A stretch of DNA of 64,000 nt from Candidatus Tisiphia endosymbiont of Nemotelus nigrinus. GTDB lineage: Bacteria > Pseudomonadota > Alphaproteobacteria > Rickettsiales > Rickettsiaceae. The first letter of the stretch is position 1. Every line of letters begins with the position of its first letter. Both the position numbers and the translations under genes were made by a program. The notes beneath the pieces are model-generated. The model was not told the origin of the DNA. It saw only the letters and a list, made by a program, of their open reading frames with translations, and ran no database searches. The stretch lies in the NCBI RefSeq assembly GCF_964026475.1, contig NZ_OZ032151.1, forward strand, positions 124,001-188,000, given 5' to 3'. Positions 36,269 through 45,878 of this stretch are shown in pieces.

Positions 36269-38344
36269 ATGTTAACTATCAGTAAGTTTTTGTTCTTACC
36301 AATTAAATCACATATCAACGTTAGTGATAATATAATTAATGGACTTAAAAGATTGGGGATAGTCAATTTAAGAGATTTGCTATTTTACCGCCCTACTTCT
36401 TACCAAGTTAAAACAATTTCACCTAATTTATCTTTACTGAAAAATGGACAATTAATTCAAACTGAAATAACAATTGAAGAAGTTCTTGTTCCTAAGAGTA
36501 GAAGGCAACCTTTGAAAATCCTAGGATATAATGAAACTGGTTCTATTTTGCTGGTATTTTTTAATAAACCACCTTATTTTCTGCTAAATAAACTTACAAT
36601 AGGCAGTAAGCATATAGTTGAAGGCAAGGTACAAGTATTTTCTAGCTTAGCTCAAATAGCCCACCCAATATTTATTTTTGATAAAAAACTTACCAACTCC
36701 ATAGAACCAATTTATCCTTTGACTTATGGAATAATTAATAAGCAGCTTTATTCCTATATAATAAAGGGGCTTGATTTGTTTGAGAAAGAGTGTGACAACA
36801 TCCCTGAAAATTTTCAAGAAGTAAAGGAGTATACTAAATCATTATTAAAAGATTTAAAAACCATCCATTTATATCAGGGGGACTCAAGAGATTTAGAAGA
36901 ATTACAAACTCAAGCCTTAAGACGATTAGCAGAAAAAGAGCTGTTTGCTAATCAGCTCTCATTGCAACATCTCCGCCAACAAACAAAATTAAAACAAGGT
37001 AATTCATTTACGGGGTCCAGTCATCTACAACAATCAATAGTTAAGACATTAGGATTTGAGCTGACATATGACCAAAAAAAAGTAATAGAAGAAATTGAAA
37101 AGGATCAATTATCCCCTACAGAAATGATGCGTTTACTGCAAGGTGATGTGGGGTCTGGTAAAACCTTGGTCGCTTTATTAACAATGGTCAATGTAGTATA
37201 CCATAAATTTCAAGCCGCACTAATGGCCCCTACCGATTTATTAGCAAACCAGCATTACCAATTCTTCGTTAAAGCCTTAAGTGAAACCGGAATAAGACTT
37301 GGTTTACTTACCGGAAAAATATCTAGCAAAGAACGTAACAAACTGTTATCAGAGCTAGAAAACGGAGATATTGATATATTAATTGGCACTCATGCCTTAT
37401 TTCAAGAAAAAGTAAATTTTAAAAATTTAGGTTATGTCGTCATTGATGAGCAACATAAATTTGGTGTACAACAACGACTAGATTTAATTAACAAAGCCTC
37501 GCATCCAGATGTTTTAGTAATGACAGCCACCCCTATTCCTAGAAGCCTTACTTTGACCATGTTTGGAGATATGGATATTTCTAAACTTGCCAATAAGCCA
37601 AAAAATCGACTACCCATTATTACTAGCATCTTACCAAAGACAAAACTAAATAATGTAATATCAGTTCTGGATAAAAAGCTGACATCTGAAGAAAAAATTT
37701 ACTGGATATGCCCCCTTATCGATCAAAATGATGAAGAGCTAATAACACAAACAAAAAATACTGAGCTAACCGACATCAATACCAGACTTATTACCATTGA
37801 AAATGCCTATCCTAACATGGCAGGCATTATACATGGTAAAATGAAAAATGAACAAAAAGATATGATTATGCAACAATTTAAGAATGGTAATATTAAAATC
37901 TTGGTTGCTACAACTGTAATCGAAGTGGGTATCGATGTACCAGATGCAACCTTAATAGTAATTGAAAATGCCGAACAGTTTGGTTTAGCTCAGTTGCATC
38001 AGATAAGAGGTAGAGTTGGACGTGGAATGTTGCAATCTCATTGTATCCTTCTATATGATCCTCAAAAATTAAGTATATTTGCAAAATCTAGATTTGAAGT
38101 AATGAGAAATAGTAATGATGGTTTTTATATAGCTGAGCAAGACCTACTGTTAAGAGGTAGTGGAGAAATATTAGGCACAAAGCAAAGTGGTGAAATAAGA
38201 TTCTTTTTTGCCGATTTATCTAGAGACTTAGACCTTTTGACTAAAGCTAATAAATTAGCAGAAGAAAGTTCAAACAATCATTCAGAATTTTCTCCACTTC
38301 AAATAAAATTATTTACTAAAGTAGAATTTAATGAATTAAACTAA
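36269..38344 (+). CDS. recG: ATP-dependent DNA helicase RecG
   Basis: Branch-migrating helicase that regresses stalled forks. N-terminal wedge domain (ILGYNETGSILLVFFNKPPY), Walker A GDVGSGKTLVAL near residue 293, DEQHKFG near 393, TATPIPRSLTLTM and RGRVGRG motif VI. Length 691, normal. The start ATG at 36269 sits 13 bases after the end of a repeat, so its promoter may lie in the repeat. Confidence 0.96.
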   Translation: MLTISKFLFLPIKSHINVSDNIINGLKRLGIVNLRDLLFYRPTSYQVKTISPNLSLLKNGQLIQTEITIEEVLVPKSRRQPLKILGYNETGSILLVFFNKPPYFLLNKLTIGSKHIVEGKVQVFSSLAQIAHPIFIFDKKLTNSIEPIYPLTYGIINKQLYSYIIKGLDLFEKECDNIPENFQEVKEYTKSLLKDLKTIHLYQGDSRDLEELQTQALRRLAEKELFANQLSLQHLRQQTKLKQGNSFTGSSHLQQSIVKTLGFELTYDQKKVIEEIEKDQLSPTEMMRLLQGDVGSGKTLVALLTMVNVVYHKFQAALMAPTDLLANQHYQFFVKALSETGIRLGLLTGKISSKERNKLLSELENGDIDILIGTHALFQEKVNFKNLGYVVIDEQHKFGVQQRLDLINKASHPDVLVMTATPIPRSLTLTMFGDMDISKLANKPKNRLPIITSILPKTKLNNVISVLDKKLTSEEKIYWICPLIDQNDEELITQTKNTELTDINTRLITIENAYPNMAGIIHGKMKNEQKDMIMQQFKNGNIKILVATTVIEVGIDVPDATLIVIENAEQFGLAQLHQIRGRVGRGMLQSHCILLYDPQKLSIFAKSRFEVMRNSNDGFYIAEQDLLLRGSGEILGTKQSGEIRFFFADLSRDLDLLTKANKLAEESSNNHSEFSPLQIKLFTKVEFNELN

Positions 38345-38763
38345 AGAATCAAAAAGTGTGTATAAAGAACCATATATTTTTTATTTTGTAGTGAAAGTGT
38401 AATTCGACATAATATACCAATTTAAGGAAAAAAAACTGATTTTTAAGTGTCATTACGAGGAATCGCTTTAGGCGAAGAAGCAAACCAAAAGACCAGAAGT
38501 TGATTGCTTCGTCATGCTTACACATTTCTCGCAATGACCCTTGTGTAGCATAATACCTTATAATTTTTTGCTATTTTTGCGATAGAGTAAAAAACGTAGG
38601 GTATTATGCAACTTATGTTCCGTGGTTATGCTACAAAAACTTTGGAAAACCATAAGGTTTTTGACAAAATAAGGTAAAAATCTTATGGATTTTGATGTAA
38701 TTTTTGATCACGAACATGTATCATCTCTTATGTCTATAGCCTTTTTGACGGAGCGACTAATTA
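38345..38763. repeat. Gap between recG and the secretion genes, with one repeat unit and hairpins
   Basis: No gene is seen. A GTCATTGCGAGG-family unit occupies 38447-38538. An inverted pair, TAGCATAATACC (about 38546) and GGGTATTATGCA (about 38600), follows and may terminate the converging transcripts. A short KxxK-like minus frame here is only the translated repeat. Confidence 0.7.
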
Positions 38764-40293
38764 TCATTTTTCTTTAAACGCTCTGAACATACTATCAGTA
38801 ATAGGATCAAGTAAATATCTTAGAAGAGTTCTTGTGCCAGTGACAATTTGAACTTCCACCTGCATACCAGGATGTAGTTCTAATTTTCTAGCTTTTGCAA
38901 TCTTATTAAATTCATCCATATCAATCTCAATTATAGCAATGTAAAAAGTCTCTGGACCTTGTTGCATTTGGTTTCTGTCTTGTACAGTATCAGGAGATAT
39001 TCTAACTACTTTACCGGTAAATAATGGCGTTGTTCTAGACTTAAAAGCACTAAAACGAATTTTTGCTAACAAACCTTCATGCACAGAATCTATGTTCTTC
39101 TGTGGAACTCTTGCCTCTATTATCAAAGTATCATTAGTTGGAGAAATTTCTACAATCGGAACACCTGGAGCAATTACTCCGCCTATTGTATGAAAGTTCA
39201 ATACATTTATAATACCATCAACTGGGGATTTAACAACTGTACGACTCAAGGAGTCTTTATAAGCGGTAAACTGCTCTTTTAGATGAGATACTTGCCCCTG
39301 TGCTTCTTTTAGTTCAGTCAGTGTTTTCTCTGTATATTTATTCTGTAAGTTAATAATACTAATTTCACTTTCTGTGATTGCATGCTTAGTACCAGCAATT
39401 TCAGTGTCTGTCATAGCTATTTCACTTTTAAAATTTGCTTCCCTAGATTCAAGTTCCAATAGAGCAGCTTTTTGAGCAAAGCCCTTCTCATGCAAAGTAT
39501 GCATTGCTTTTAAACGATCCTTAGCAACTTCTAAACTTTTCATATAAGCAATTTTTTTAGCTTGCAGTCCTTCTATTTTTTTATTTAATTGTTCGATCCT
39601 TTGATGCAAAGCATTTTTCTCACTTTTATACACTTCTTTTTTGGAGTAAAATAAACTTTCTTGAGTATGTATAACCCTTGCTACTTCAGGTAGATTTATG
39701 GCTTCTGTTAATAATTTTGGAAACTCAATCTTATCTTGATTATCTCTCTCAGCAATCAAACGACTTTCTGTTGCCAAAGCGTGCCTATATTGGCTTAAAG
39801 TAATTTCGTACTGCGATTTGATCTTTGTATCTTCTAACTCTATTAATTTATCGCCTATCTTAACTTTATCGCCTTGTTTAATAAAAATATTAGCTATAAT
39901 TCCACCCTCTTGGTGGTTAATTATCTTCTTATTACTATATGTTACCAATACACCTGATGCTCCAGCCGCACTATCAAGAGGGGCACAACTCCCCCATATT
40001 CCTCCAACTAAAACAAAGAAGATTATTATATATATCCCAAAAAGAATTGGAGTTCTAGCAGTCTGTACTACATCATTGCGATCAACATCATTATTTTTGG
40101 TAACAAAATTGATAAAACGATCAAGATAATACAATGTATTTTGAATTGTCTTAGAAAGACTTACTATTATCTTTTGTGATAAAATACCTCCTTTTGTTTT
40201 TTTCGTGGATACCAAATCATTTTGTAACGACAACAGTTGTTTAAGTTGCTCCGCGGTAAATGTTGGTTTATTATTATTTGGCTTTTCTTCCAT
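38764..40293 (-). CDS. aprE: Type I secretion membrane-fusion protein (HlyD/AprE family)
   Basis: Periplasmic adaptor linking an ABC exporter to TolC. It has a cytoplasmic N-terminus, one membrane helix (about 85-107), a lipoyl/barrel half (NHQEGGIIANIFIKQGDKV), a long coiled coil (about 180-330) and the second half with DTVQDRNQMQQGPETFY and a beta-barrel C-terminus. Length 509 is slightly above the usual because of a longer N-terminal tail. It follows the ABC gene by 11 bases; Rickettsia has an AprDE-TolC system that secretes ankyrin-repeat proteins. Confidence 0.92.
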   Translation of the reverse strand: MEEKPNNNKPTFTAEQLKQLLSLQNDLVSTKKTKGGILSQKIIVSLSKTIQNTLYYLDRFINFVTKNNDVDRNDVVQTARTPILFGIYIIIFFVLVGGIWGSCAPLDSAAGASGVLVTYSNKKIINHQEGGIIANIFIKQGDKVKIGDKLIELEDTKIKSQYEITLSQYRHALATESRLIAERDNQDKIEFPKLLTEAINLPEVARVIHTQESLFYSKKEVYKSEKNALHQRIEQLNKKIEGLQAKKIAYMKSLEVAKDRLKAMHTLHEKGFAQKAALLELESREANFKSEIAMTDTEIAGTKHAITESEISIINLQNKYTEKTLTELKEAQGQVSHLKEQFTAYKDSLSRTVVKSPVDGIINVLNFHTIGGVIAPGVPIVEISPTNDTLIIEARVPQKNIDSVHEGLLAKIRFSAFKSRTTPLFTGKVVRISPDTVQDRNQMQQGPETFYIAIIEIDMDEFNKIAKARKLELHPGMQVEVQIVTGTRTLLRYLLDPITDSMFRAFKEK

Positions 40294-40304
40294 ATGTTTA
40301 AAAC

Positions 40305-42062
40305 TTATTCGTTAATGTGAATTACACCGCTTTGTAACAATTTAATTCGATTTTGCATTTCTTCTTGAGTACCATAAAGAGCTACTGCCCCATCTTGTAA
40401 TACCAAAATCTTATCTACCACTGATAGTACAGAAGGTCTATGAGATATAACAACTACAGCAATCCCCCTAGATTTTGCTTGCTTTAAAGAGTTTGATAGA
40501 GCTATTTCACCTGCCTCATCAAGATTAGCATTAGGTTCATCTAAAATAATTAGTTTAGGGTTACCGTAAAATGCTCTAGCAAGACCAACACGTTGCCTTT
40601 GTCCACCAGAGAGATTAGAGCCAGCTGTTCCAATATCTGAATCGTAACCATCTGGTAGTCTTAATACCATTTCATGAGCTCCAGCAATTTTAGCAGCCTC
40701 AATTACTTTTTCTGGATCAGCATTTTCAGCCATCCTAGCTATATTCTGCTTTATACTACCACTAAATAATTCTATCCCTTGTGGCAAATATCCTACATGA
40801 TTACCAAAATTTTCTCTATTCCAAGAATAAACTTCACCACTGTCAAGTCTAACAGTTCCTGACGATGCTTTCCATACACCGACTAGTATTTTAGCTAAGG
40901 TTGACTTGCCTGCAGCAGAAGGCCCTATAATTGCTAATATTTCACTAGGCTGAACGGCAAAGGACACTCCCTTTAAAATATATCTTGGTACAGGTGGTTG
41001 TGGCATATATGGAGGGACTGGAAGTAAATAATAAATATTTTCTACAGTTAAATGTCCTTCAACATTTGGAATTGGCATCGCTTCTTCTCTTGATTTATAT
41101 GAAGCAAATAACTGATTGATATTTTTATAAGATTTTATAGAACTACTCATACTCTTCCATAGCTCAATAGCATTATCGAAAGGAGCTAAAGCTCTGCCAA
41201 CTATAATAGAACTCATAATCATACCACCAGTAGTCATCTCTCTTCCTGAAGTACTAACAACAACATATGCACCAATGCCAGTTACAAGCATTTGCATAAT
41301 ATTACGAATAAATCTAGAAAAATTAGAGATAGCACCATTGCGATAGCTGGCAACTGATTGCTTTTCCAAAGCAGCAATATTAAATTGGTGCCAATTCGCC
41401 GTAACGTTTTTCATCATGCCCATAGCTTCTACAACTTCTGAATTCCTATTGGCAATGTCAGCTTGAGTCATACCCTTTATGGAGAATTCAGTAGCTTCAC
41501 CAAGAGTTCTATTAGTTGCAGCAGCATTAAAAAAAGCAGTAGATACGATAATAATAGCACCAGCTAATGTTAAAATTCCAATATATGGGTGAATTAAGAA
41601 AATCACTATTATATAGATAACACTCCAAGGAGCATCAAATAAAGTATTAATACCGGTACTAGTTACAAAAGTTTTTATTGTTTGGAAATCACGAAGTAAT
41701 TGACTAGCACCAGTATTAGTACGGGTTGCAGCAGCTGAAATAGAGTGACCAAAAATTACAGGAGCAACTGTTTTATCCAACCACTCACCAACTTTAATTA
41801 AGGTGAACGATCTTGCAATTTGTAATAACCCATAAATAAAATAGATTGTACCGATAATAATGGATAACCACATTAATGTCCATGTGTTACCACTTCCTAT
41901 AACTCGATCAAGAACTTGTAAGGAATAAAGAGGCGTTATCAACATTAACAAGTTAATAACAAACGCAAAACCAAAAACTATCCAAAAAGCAATTTTACAC
42001 TTTTCAAGAGCATTATTTAGAGGGTTTGCTACTTGAGTTGCTAATGCACTATTATTTTTCAT
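40305..42062 (-). CDS. aprD: Type I secretion ABC transporter (PrtD/AprD family)
   Basis: A fused permease-ATPase of 585 residues. About six membrane helices in the first 320 residues, then the nucleotide-binding domain with Walker A GPSAAGKSTLAK, signature LSGGQRQRVGLARA and Walker B LIILDEPNANLDEAG. There is no N-terminal C39 peptidase, which fits export of proteins with uncleaved C-terminal signals. It is transcribed with the adaptor. No obvious substrate gene lies next to it. Confidence 0.94.
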   Translation of the reverse strand: MKNNSALATQVANPLNNALEKCKIAFWIVFGFAFVINLLMLITPLYSLQVLDRVIGSGNTWTLMWLSIIIGTIYFIYGLLQIARSFTLIKVGEWLDKTVAPVIFGHSISAAATRTNTGASQLLRDFQTIKTFVTSTGINTLFDAPWSVIYIIVIFLIHPYIGILTLAGAIIIVSTAFFNAAATNRTLGEATEFSIKGMTQADIANRNSEVVEAMGMMKNVTANWHQFNIAALEKQSVASYRNGAISNFSRFIRNIMQMLVTGIGAYVVVSTSGREMTTGGMIMSSIIVGRALAPFDNAIELWKSMSSSIKSYKNINQLFASYKSREEAMPIPNVEGHLTVENIYYLLPVPPYMPQPPVPRYILKGVSFAVQPSEILAIIGPSAAGKSTLAKILVGVWKASSGTVRLDSGEVYSWNRENFGNHVGYLPQGIELFSGSIKQNIARMAENADPEKVIEAAKIAGAHEMVLRLPDGYDSDIGTAGSNLSGGQRQRVGLARAFYGNPKLIILDEPNANLDEAGEIALSNSLKQAKSRGIAVVVISHRPSVLSVVDKILVLQDGAVALYGTQEEMQNRIKLLQSGVIHINE

Positions 42063-42382
42063 ATTACCATTATTATATTAATATTATTTTACTACATGAG
42101 TTAGTAAAAATTATATTATTTGCAATATTTTCTAAATTCGGAATTATATATGCAATAAATATATATATCAACTTCTTTATTAGATTTAAAGTACGGAAGT
42201 AATAATAAATAAATTATTCCTATCTAAAAATTTGTTGTTTTAGTAGCAATAAAACAGCCAAACACTTTCACCAGAAGACAGTAGGAGATAACTGATTAAT
42301 TAGTTATCTCCTACTGTCTCCTAAGTTCTGTGAACAAAATTTTAATTGTTTATTGATAAACTCGTATTCAGCATGCAAAAAA
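42063..42382. other. AT-rich gap upstream of the exporter with a perfect hairpin
   Basis: No gene. A perfect 18-bp inverted repeat with an 8-base loop occupies 42276-42319 (arm AGACAGTAGGAGATAACT). One arm of the same hairpin recurs at 55357-55380, where it forms the end of the broken MFS gene. The hairpin may terminate bcp transcription; the rest is plain AT-rich sequence that likely holds the exporter promoter. Confidence 0.7.
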
Positions 42383-42853
42383 TCATGGTTGGTGAGCCTT
42401 CACCTGATTTAATACATCTTCAGCATGTCTAGCCACCTGCACTTTTGACCAAATATGAACTATCTTACCTTTTTTGTCTATTAAAAAAGTAGTTCGCTCA
42501 ACCCCCATATATTTCTTACCAAACATCGATTTTTCCACCCAAACTCCATATTTCTCGCAAGTATCAGAATTAGAGTCTGATGCAAGATCAAAATCCAAAC
42601 AATATTTCTTCTTAAATTTATCATGAGAGTCTAAGTTGTCTTTTGATACACCAACAATGATAGCATTCATCTTTTCAAATTCTGCCTTTAATTTATTAAA
42701 ATCACCTGCTTCAATAGTACAGCCTGGTGTATCATCTTTCGGATAAAAATATAACACAACAAACTTGCCTGATAAATCTGACAAATTCATTTTAATATCT
42801 TCACCTATTGACATGGTGAAATTTGGTGCAATATCGCCTACTTTTAATATCAT
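42383..42853 (-). CDS. bcp: Peroxiredoxin, Bcp/PrxQ family
   Basis: A 156-residue thiol peroxidase. The peroxidatic cysteine is in PKDDTPGCTIEAGDF near residue 48. The resolving cysteine usually five residues later is replaced by glycine, so it may use another cysteine (YCLDF or DTCEKYG) or act as a one-Cys enzyme. It follows the surf1 gene on the same strand. Confidence 0.92.
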   Translation of the reverse strand: MILKVGDIAPNFTMSIGEDIKMNLSDLSGKFVVLYFYPKDDTPGCTIEAGDFNKLKAEFEKMNAIIVGVSKDNLDSHDKFKKKYCLDFDLASDSNSDTCEKYGVWVEKSMFGKKYMGVERTTFLIDKKGKIVHIWSKVQVARHAEDVLNQVKAHQP

Positions 42854-42874
42854 AACAACCCCTTTATTTAATTT

Positions 42875-43585
42875 TTAATTTCTTTTAGGCAAATGATAAA
42901 TCACAAACATTACTGCTAATGAAATTGCTAATGTAAACCAAGTAATAGCATATTCTAAATGATTATTTCTAACATTCAACAGATTGTTAATTGACAAGCT
43001 TTGAAGAATATCAGATCGGTTATTGTTACCTTCCATAATTAAATAAAAATTCTCTAATGTCAAACCAAGAATATCAGACGCTTGAATTAAATCCAAGGTA
43101 AACCAAACATTATTTTTAACATCATTACCTAAGACAAACAGCTTGGTTTTCTCACTAGGGAGAATTACACCAGTAATTTCTGTAGAATCATTCACTACAT
43201 TATCAATATTTTTCTTATACTTCCCAGCAAACCATCCTTGTGCCACTAAGATTATCTTATTACCATCGGTTTGAAAAGGGCTAATTAAATAATAGCCATC
43301 TTTTTCAGTAGACATTGATTTGCGTCCATAAAGATGCAAATTCTTACCAGCCAAAAAATGCCCTTTCATTTTCACTTTAGCATATAATTTATCTACACTA
43401 AGTGTTTTTATATCAATAGGAGGATTATTAAGGTTATTTTTTATTGAATTTAAAAATAATTCTTTTTCCTGCAATCTAACAATTTGCCAAAACCCCAGTG
43501 ATAAGAGGATTATAAACGCTAATATAATAAGCAATAAAGGTAATAACTGCACTTGGCACTTAGAAATTTTTAGAGTTTTGGACAC
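42875..43585 (-). CDS. SURF1 family cytochrome c oxidase assembly protein
   Basis: A 236-residue inner-membrane protein with helices at both ends (residues 14-34 and 210-230) and the SURF1 central domain (LGFWQIVRLQEK, GRKSMSTEKDGYYLISPFQ, ILVAQGWFAGK). SURF1 helps insert heme into cytochrome oxidase subunit I. It lies 21 bases upstream of bcp. Confidence 0.9.
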   Translation of the reverse strand: MSKTLKISKCQVQLLPLLLIILAFIILLSLGFWQIVRLQEKELFLNSIKNNLNNPPIDIKTLSVDKLYAKVKMKGHFLAGKNLHLYGRKSMSTEKDGYYLISPFQTDGNKIILVAQGWFAGKYKKNIDNVVNDSTEITGVILPSEKTKLFVLGNDVKNNVWFTLDLIQASDILGLTLENFYLIMEGNNNRSDILQSLSINNLLNVRNNHLEYAITWFTLAISLAVMFVIYHLPKRN

Positions 43586-44367
43586 TATAACTTCTTCATT
43601 ATTTCTAGTAGTGATTCTATAGTAGCCGGTTATCCCTGTCTATTGCCAAATAGCGACATATTTTGGATTGCCTCGTCACTACTATAAGTAGTTTATAGTT
43701 AATAGACGCCAAGCTGTTTTCTCTATAACTTTTAAATTTCATGCGTAAATAGTAAATAATTTATATAAAATCCTTACGTCATTATTTATGATTATAACAA
43801 TAATCTACAATTGTCTATACTAAATTTTAATAAAATTACAACTAACGTGATTGCAAAAATCATAACAAACGTCTACAATGAAATGATCGTTTAAACTTAC
43901 TATTTATAATGTAATACTTTATTATTTTTAGTTTATCTACTTTAGGTTATATGGAGGTTTCTAATTAAAATTATAGTTTGTTTAAGAAAAACTATAATTC
44001 ATGATAAATTTAATGATAAACTTTGCTTATTTAACAATCTCTACTGATTTGTGAGATATTCAAGAACAAAAATTTATTATAATGGAAAAAGTTAGTAATA
44101 ACGATCTTATTGTAGTATCTAATATTTTAACTGCTTTCTAGGTCAGTTCTATGGCTAAAACCTTCTTGGAAGAAGTGTAAGTAATATTTTATTTAATTAG
44201 GTGCTATGAACATTTATCTTTGAATATATGCAAATTTAGGATAATTTAAGTTATCCTAAATTCTGTTATTCTAATAAAATTACTTGCTCTTATAAAGATA
44301 AAATGAGAACATAGCGTGTAATAAAAAGTAAGTTAATAAAGAAAAATTTATTAAGGAGAAAGATGTA
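43586..44367. other. Long AT-rich intergenic region upstream of ctrA
   Basis: 782 bases with no gene I can support on either strand. It holds a short piece of the GCAATCC/GACGAGG repeat (about 43662-43685) and a perfect 12-bp hairpin at 44233-44262 (AATTTAGGATAA). The last 100 bases are expected to hold the ctrA promoter and leader; a ribosome site AAGGAG lies at 44354-44359. Confidence 0.5.
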
Positions 44368-45072
44368 ATGAGGGTGCTGTTAGTAGAAGATAATAGTGAC
44401 ATAGCTAGCTCTATTGAATTAACGTTAGCTTCAGAAGGAATTATTTGTGAAGTGGTAGAGTTTGGTGCAGAGGGGATAGAAATAGCTAAAGTTTACAATT
44501 ATGATTTAATTATTTTAGACCTTATGCTGCCAGATATTAGCGGATTTGAGGTCCTGCTGAGATTACGTTCCGCTAAAGTAAAAACACCTATATTGATTTT
44601 ATCGGGTCTTACTACAGTTGATCAAAAAATTAAAGGTCTTACATGTGGGGCAGATGATTATATCACAAAACCATTTAACCGCGAAGAGTTAATTGCTCGT
44701 ATTTATGCAATTGTTCGTCGTTCTAAAGGACACTCTGAGTCAGTGGTTAGGTTTGACAAGGTAAGTATTCATCTTGATACCAGAATTGTAGAAGTTGATG
44801 GCAAAAAGGTCCATTTAACAAACAAGGAATATGCTATTTTAGAATTGTTGGTATTGCGTAGGGGAACGGTATTGAATAAGGAGATGTTCTTAGATCATCT
44901 GTATAGTAGTGTTGATGAACCAGAGATTAAAATTATAGACGTATTTGTCTGCAAATTACGCAAGAAGTTGGCTGATGCTGCTGGTGGTACAAACTACATT
45001 GATACAGTATGGGGACGTGGTTACATGTTAAAAGAATATGATGAACAAGAACCAATATTGCATCATTTTTAA
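44368..45072 (+). CDS. ctrA: Cell-cycle response regulator CtrA
   Basis: Master cell-cycle regulator of alphaproteobacteria. Receiver with [11 protein letters not shown], phospho-acceptor Asp in IILDLMLPD near 51 and DDYITKPF; winged-helix domain with the CtrA-specific sequence [17 protein letters not shown] and [19 protein letters not shown]. The C-terminus [11 protein letters not shown] is diagnostic. No phosphorelay partner is nearby. A strong ribosome site (AAGGAG) lies eight bases before the ATG. Older rickettsial annotations call this CzcR. Confidence 0.95.
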   Translation: MRVLLVEDNSDIASSIELTLASEGIICEVVEFGAEGIEIAKVYNYDLIILDLMLPDISGFEVLLRLRSAKVKTPILILSGLTTVDQKIKGLTCGADDYITKPFNREELIARIYAIVRRSKGHSESVVRFDKVSIHLDTRIVEVDGKKVHLTNKEYAILELLVLRRGTVLNKEMFLDHLYSSVDEPEIKIIDVFVCKLRKKLADAAGGTNYIDTVWGRGYMLKEYDEQEPILHHF

Positions 45073-45078
45073 GGAGAA

Positions 45079-45275
45079 GTTATAGCTACCTGAATAACAT
45101 TAAGCCAAATTTACGGTCATTGCGAGGAGCTACTTTAGTAGCGACGAAGCAATCTAATGAATATGGGTTGCCACAACCACTACGTGGTTTCGCTAATAGC
45201 GTCTTGTACTTTTCTGCAGTTTTTAAATTGTTATGGGGGTTATGCGTAAGGTGAGATACTAATCTGGTTAGCTGT
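45079..45275. repeat. Full-length GTCATTGCGAGG-family element after ctrA
   Basis: About 197 bases with related ends: TATAGCTACCTGAATAACATTA at the left and CTGGTTAGCTGTA at the right. Inside are the core GTCATTGCGAGGAGC...CGACGAAGCAATC and a right half GTCTTGTACTTTTCTGCAG...GGTTATGCGTAAGG. This is one of the most complete copies and defines the family. A 70-codon minus frame through it is not a gene. Confidence 0.85.
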
Positions 45276-45310
45276 ATTAGACTTCCTGTATAAGTCAAAG
45301 ATAGAATATT

Positions 45311-45661
45311 ATGATACCTAGCACTATAGAATTAACCGGTAAAGTTTATATTAAATATGTTGATTCGATAACGAAGTTAAAAGTCGGGGATATTAAGCTT
45401 TTGTTGAATGATGACGCATTAAGTGTTAATAAAGGAGATTATGGGAATTTAAAGTCAAGTGGTTATATTAAAGCCAAAATTTTTGATGGACTTGTTTGGC
45501 AGAACATTAGTATAAGTGAATTATGTACAGAAAAAGAATATAAATTCACCAAAAGACAAAAAGCTATTGATACAGCCTTATTATGCAAAACTATAATTGA
45601 AGAGCGTCAAGGAGTCATGTTGTATAGAACTTATAGAGGACACTTTACTACTCAAGAATAG
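45311..45661 (+). CDS. Hypothetical protein downstream of ctrA
   Basis: A 116-residue protein I do not recognise: MIPSTIELTGKVYIKYVD at the start, mixed beta and charged segments, no signal peptide or membrane helix. The ribosome site is weak (AAAGATAG). It is flanked on both sides by palindromic repeats, which isolates it from ctrA and the next gene. It may be a remnant, although the frame is open and composition looks coding. Confidence 0.5.
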   Translation: MIPSTIELTGKVYIKYVDSITKLKVGDIKLLLNDDALSVNKGDYGNLKSSGYIKAKIFDGLVWQNISISELCTEKEYKFTKRQKAIDTALLCKTIIEERQGVMLYRTYRGHFTTQE

Positions 45662-45702
45662 GCGTGGTATAGGCTAGATGATGCACACAAAATTCTTCAA
45701 CG

Positions 45703-45815
45703 TTATTAAGAGGAAACCGTAAGGCGACGAAGCAGTCCACAAAAAGTATAGTTATAATTAAGTAATTTGGATTGCCGTGTCACCACTAAAGTAGCTCCTC
45801 GCAATGATGTTTAAC
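45703..45815. repeat. GTCATTGCGAGG-family repeat
   Basis: A diverged copy, with GGCGACGAAGCAGTCC at 45722 and its partner GGATTGCC...AGCTCCTCGCAATGATG ending near 45806, between two unknown genes. Confidence 0.75.
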
Positions 45816-45878
45816 TAAAAGATGTATGCATCTCACTAATTACTATGTGCATCGTCTAGGTAAATAGGAGGCTAATAA

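Noticed and set aside
38349-38534. 61-codon minus-strand ORF after recG
   Set aside because: Mostly repeat translation; no ribosome site.
43586-44367. tRNA or other structured RNA gene in the long gaps
   Set aside because: No cloverleaf with the conserved T-loop GTTCGA-type sequence was found by eye in any gap; a covariance search was not possible.
45086-45298. 70-codon minus-strand ORF after ctrA
   Set aside because: It lies fully in the composite repeat element.
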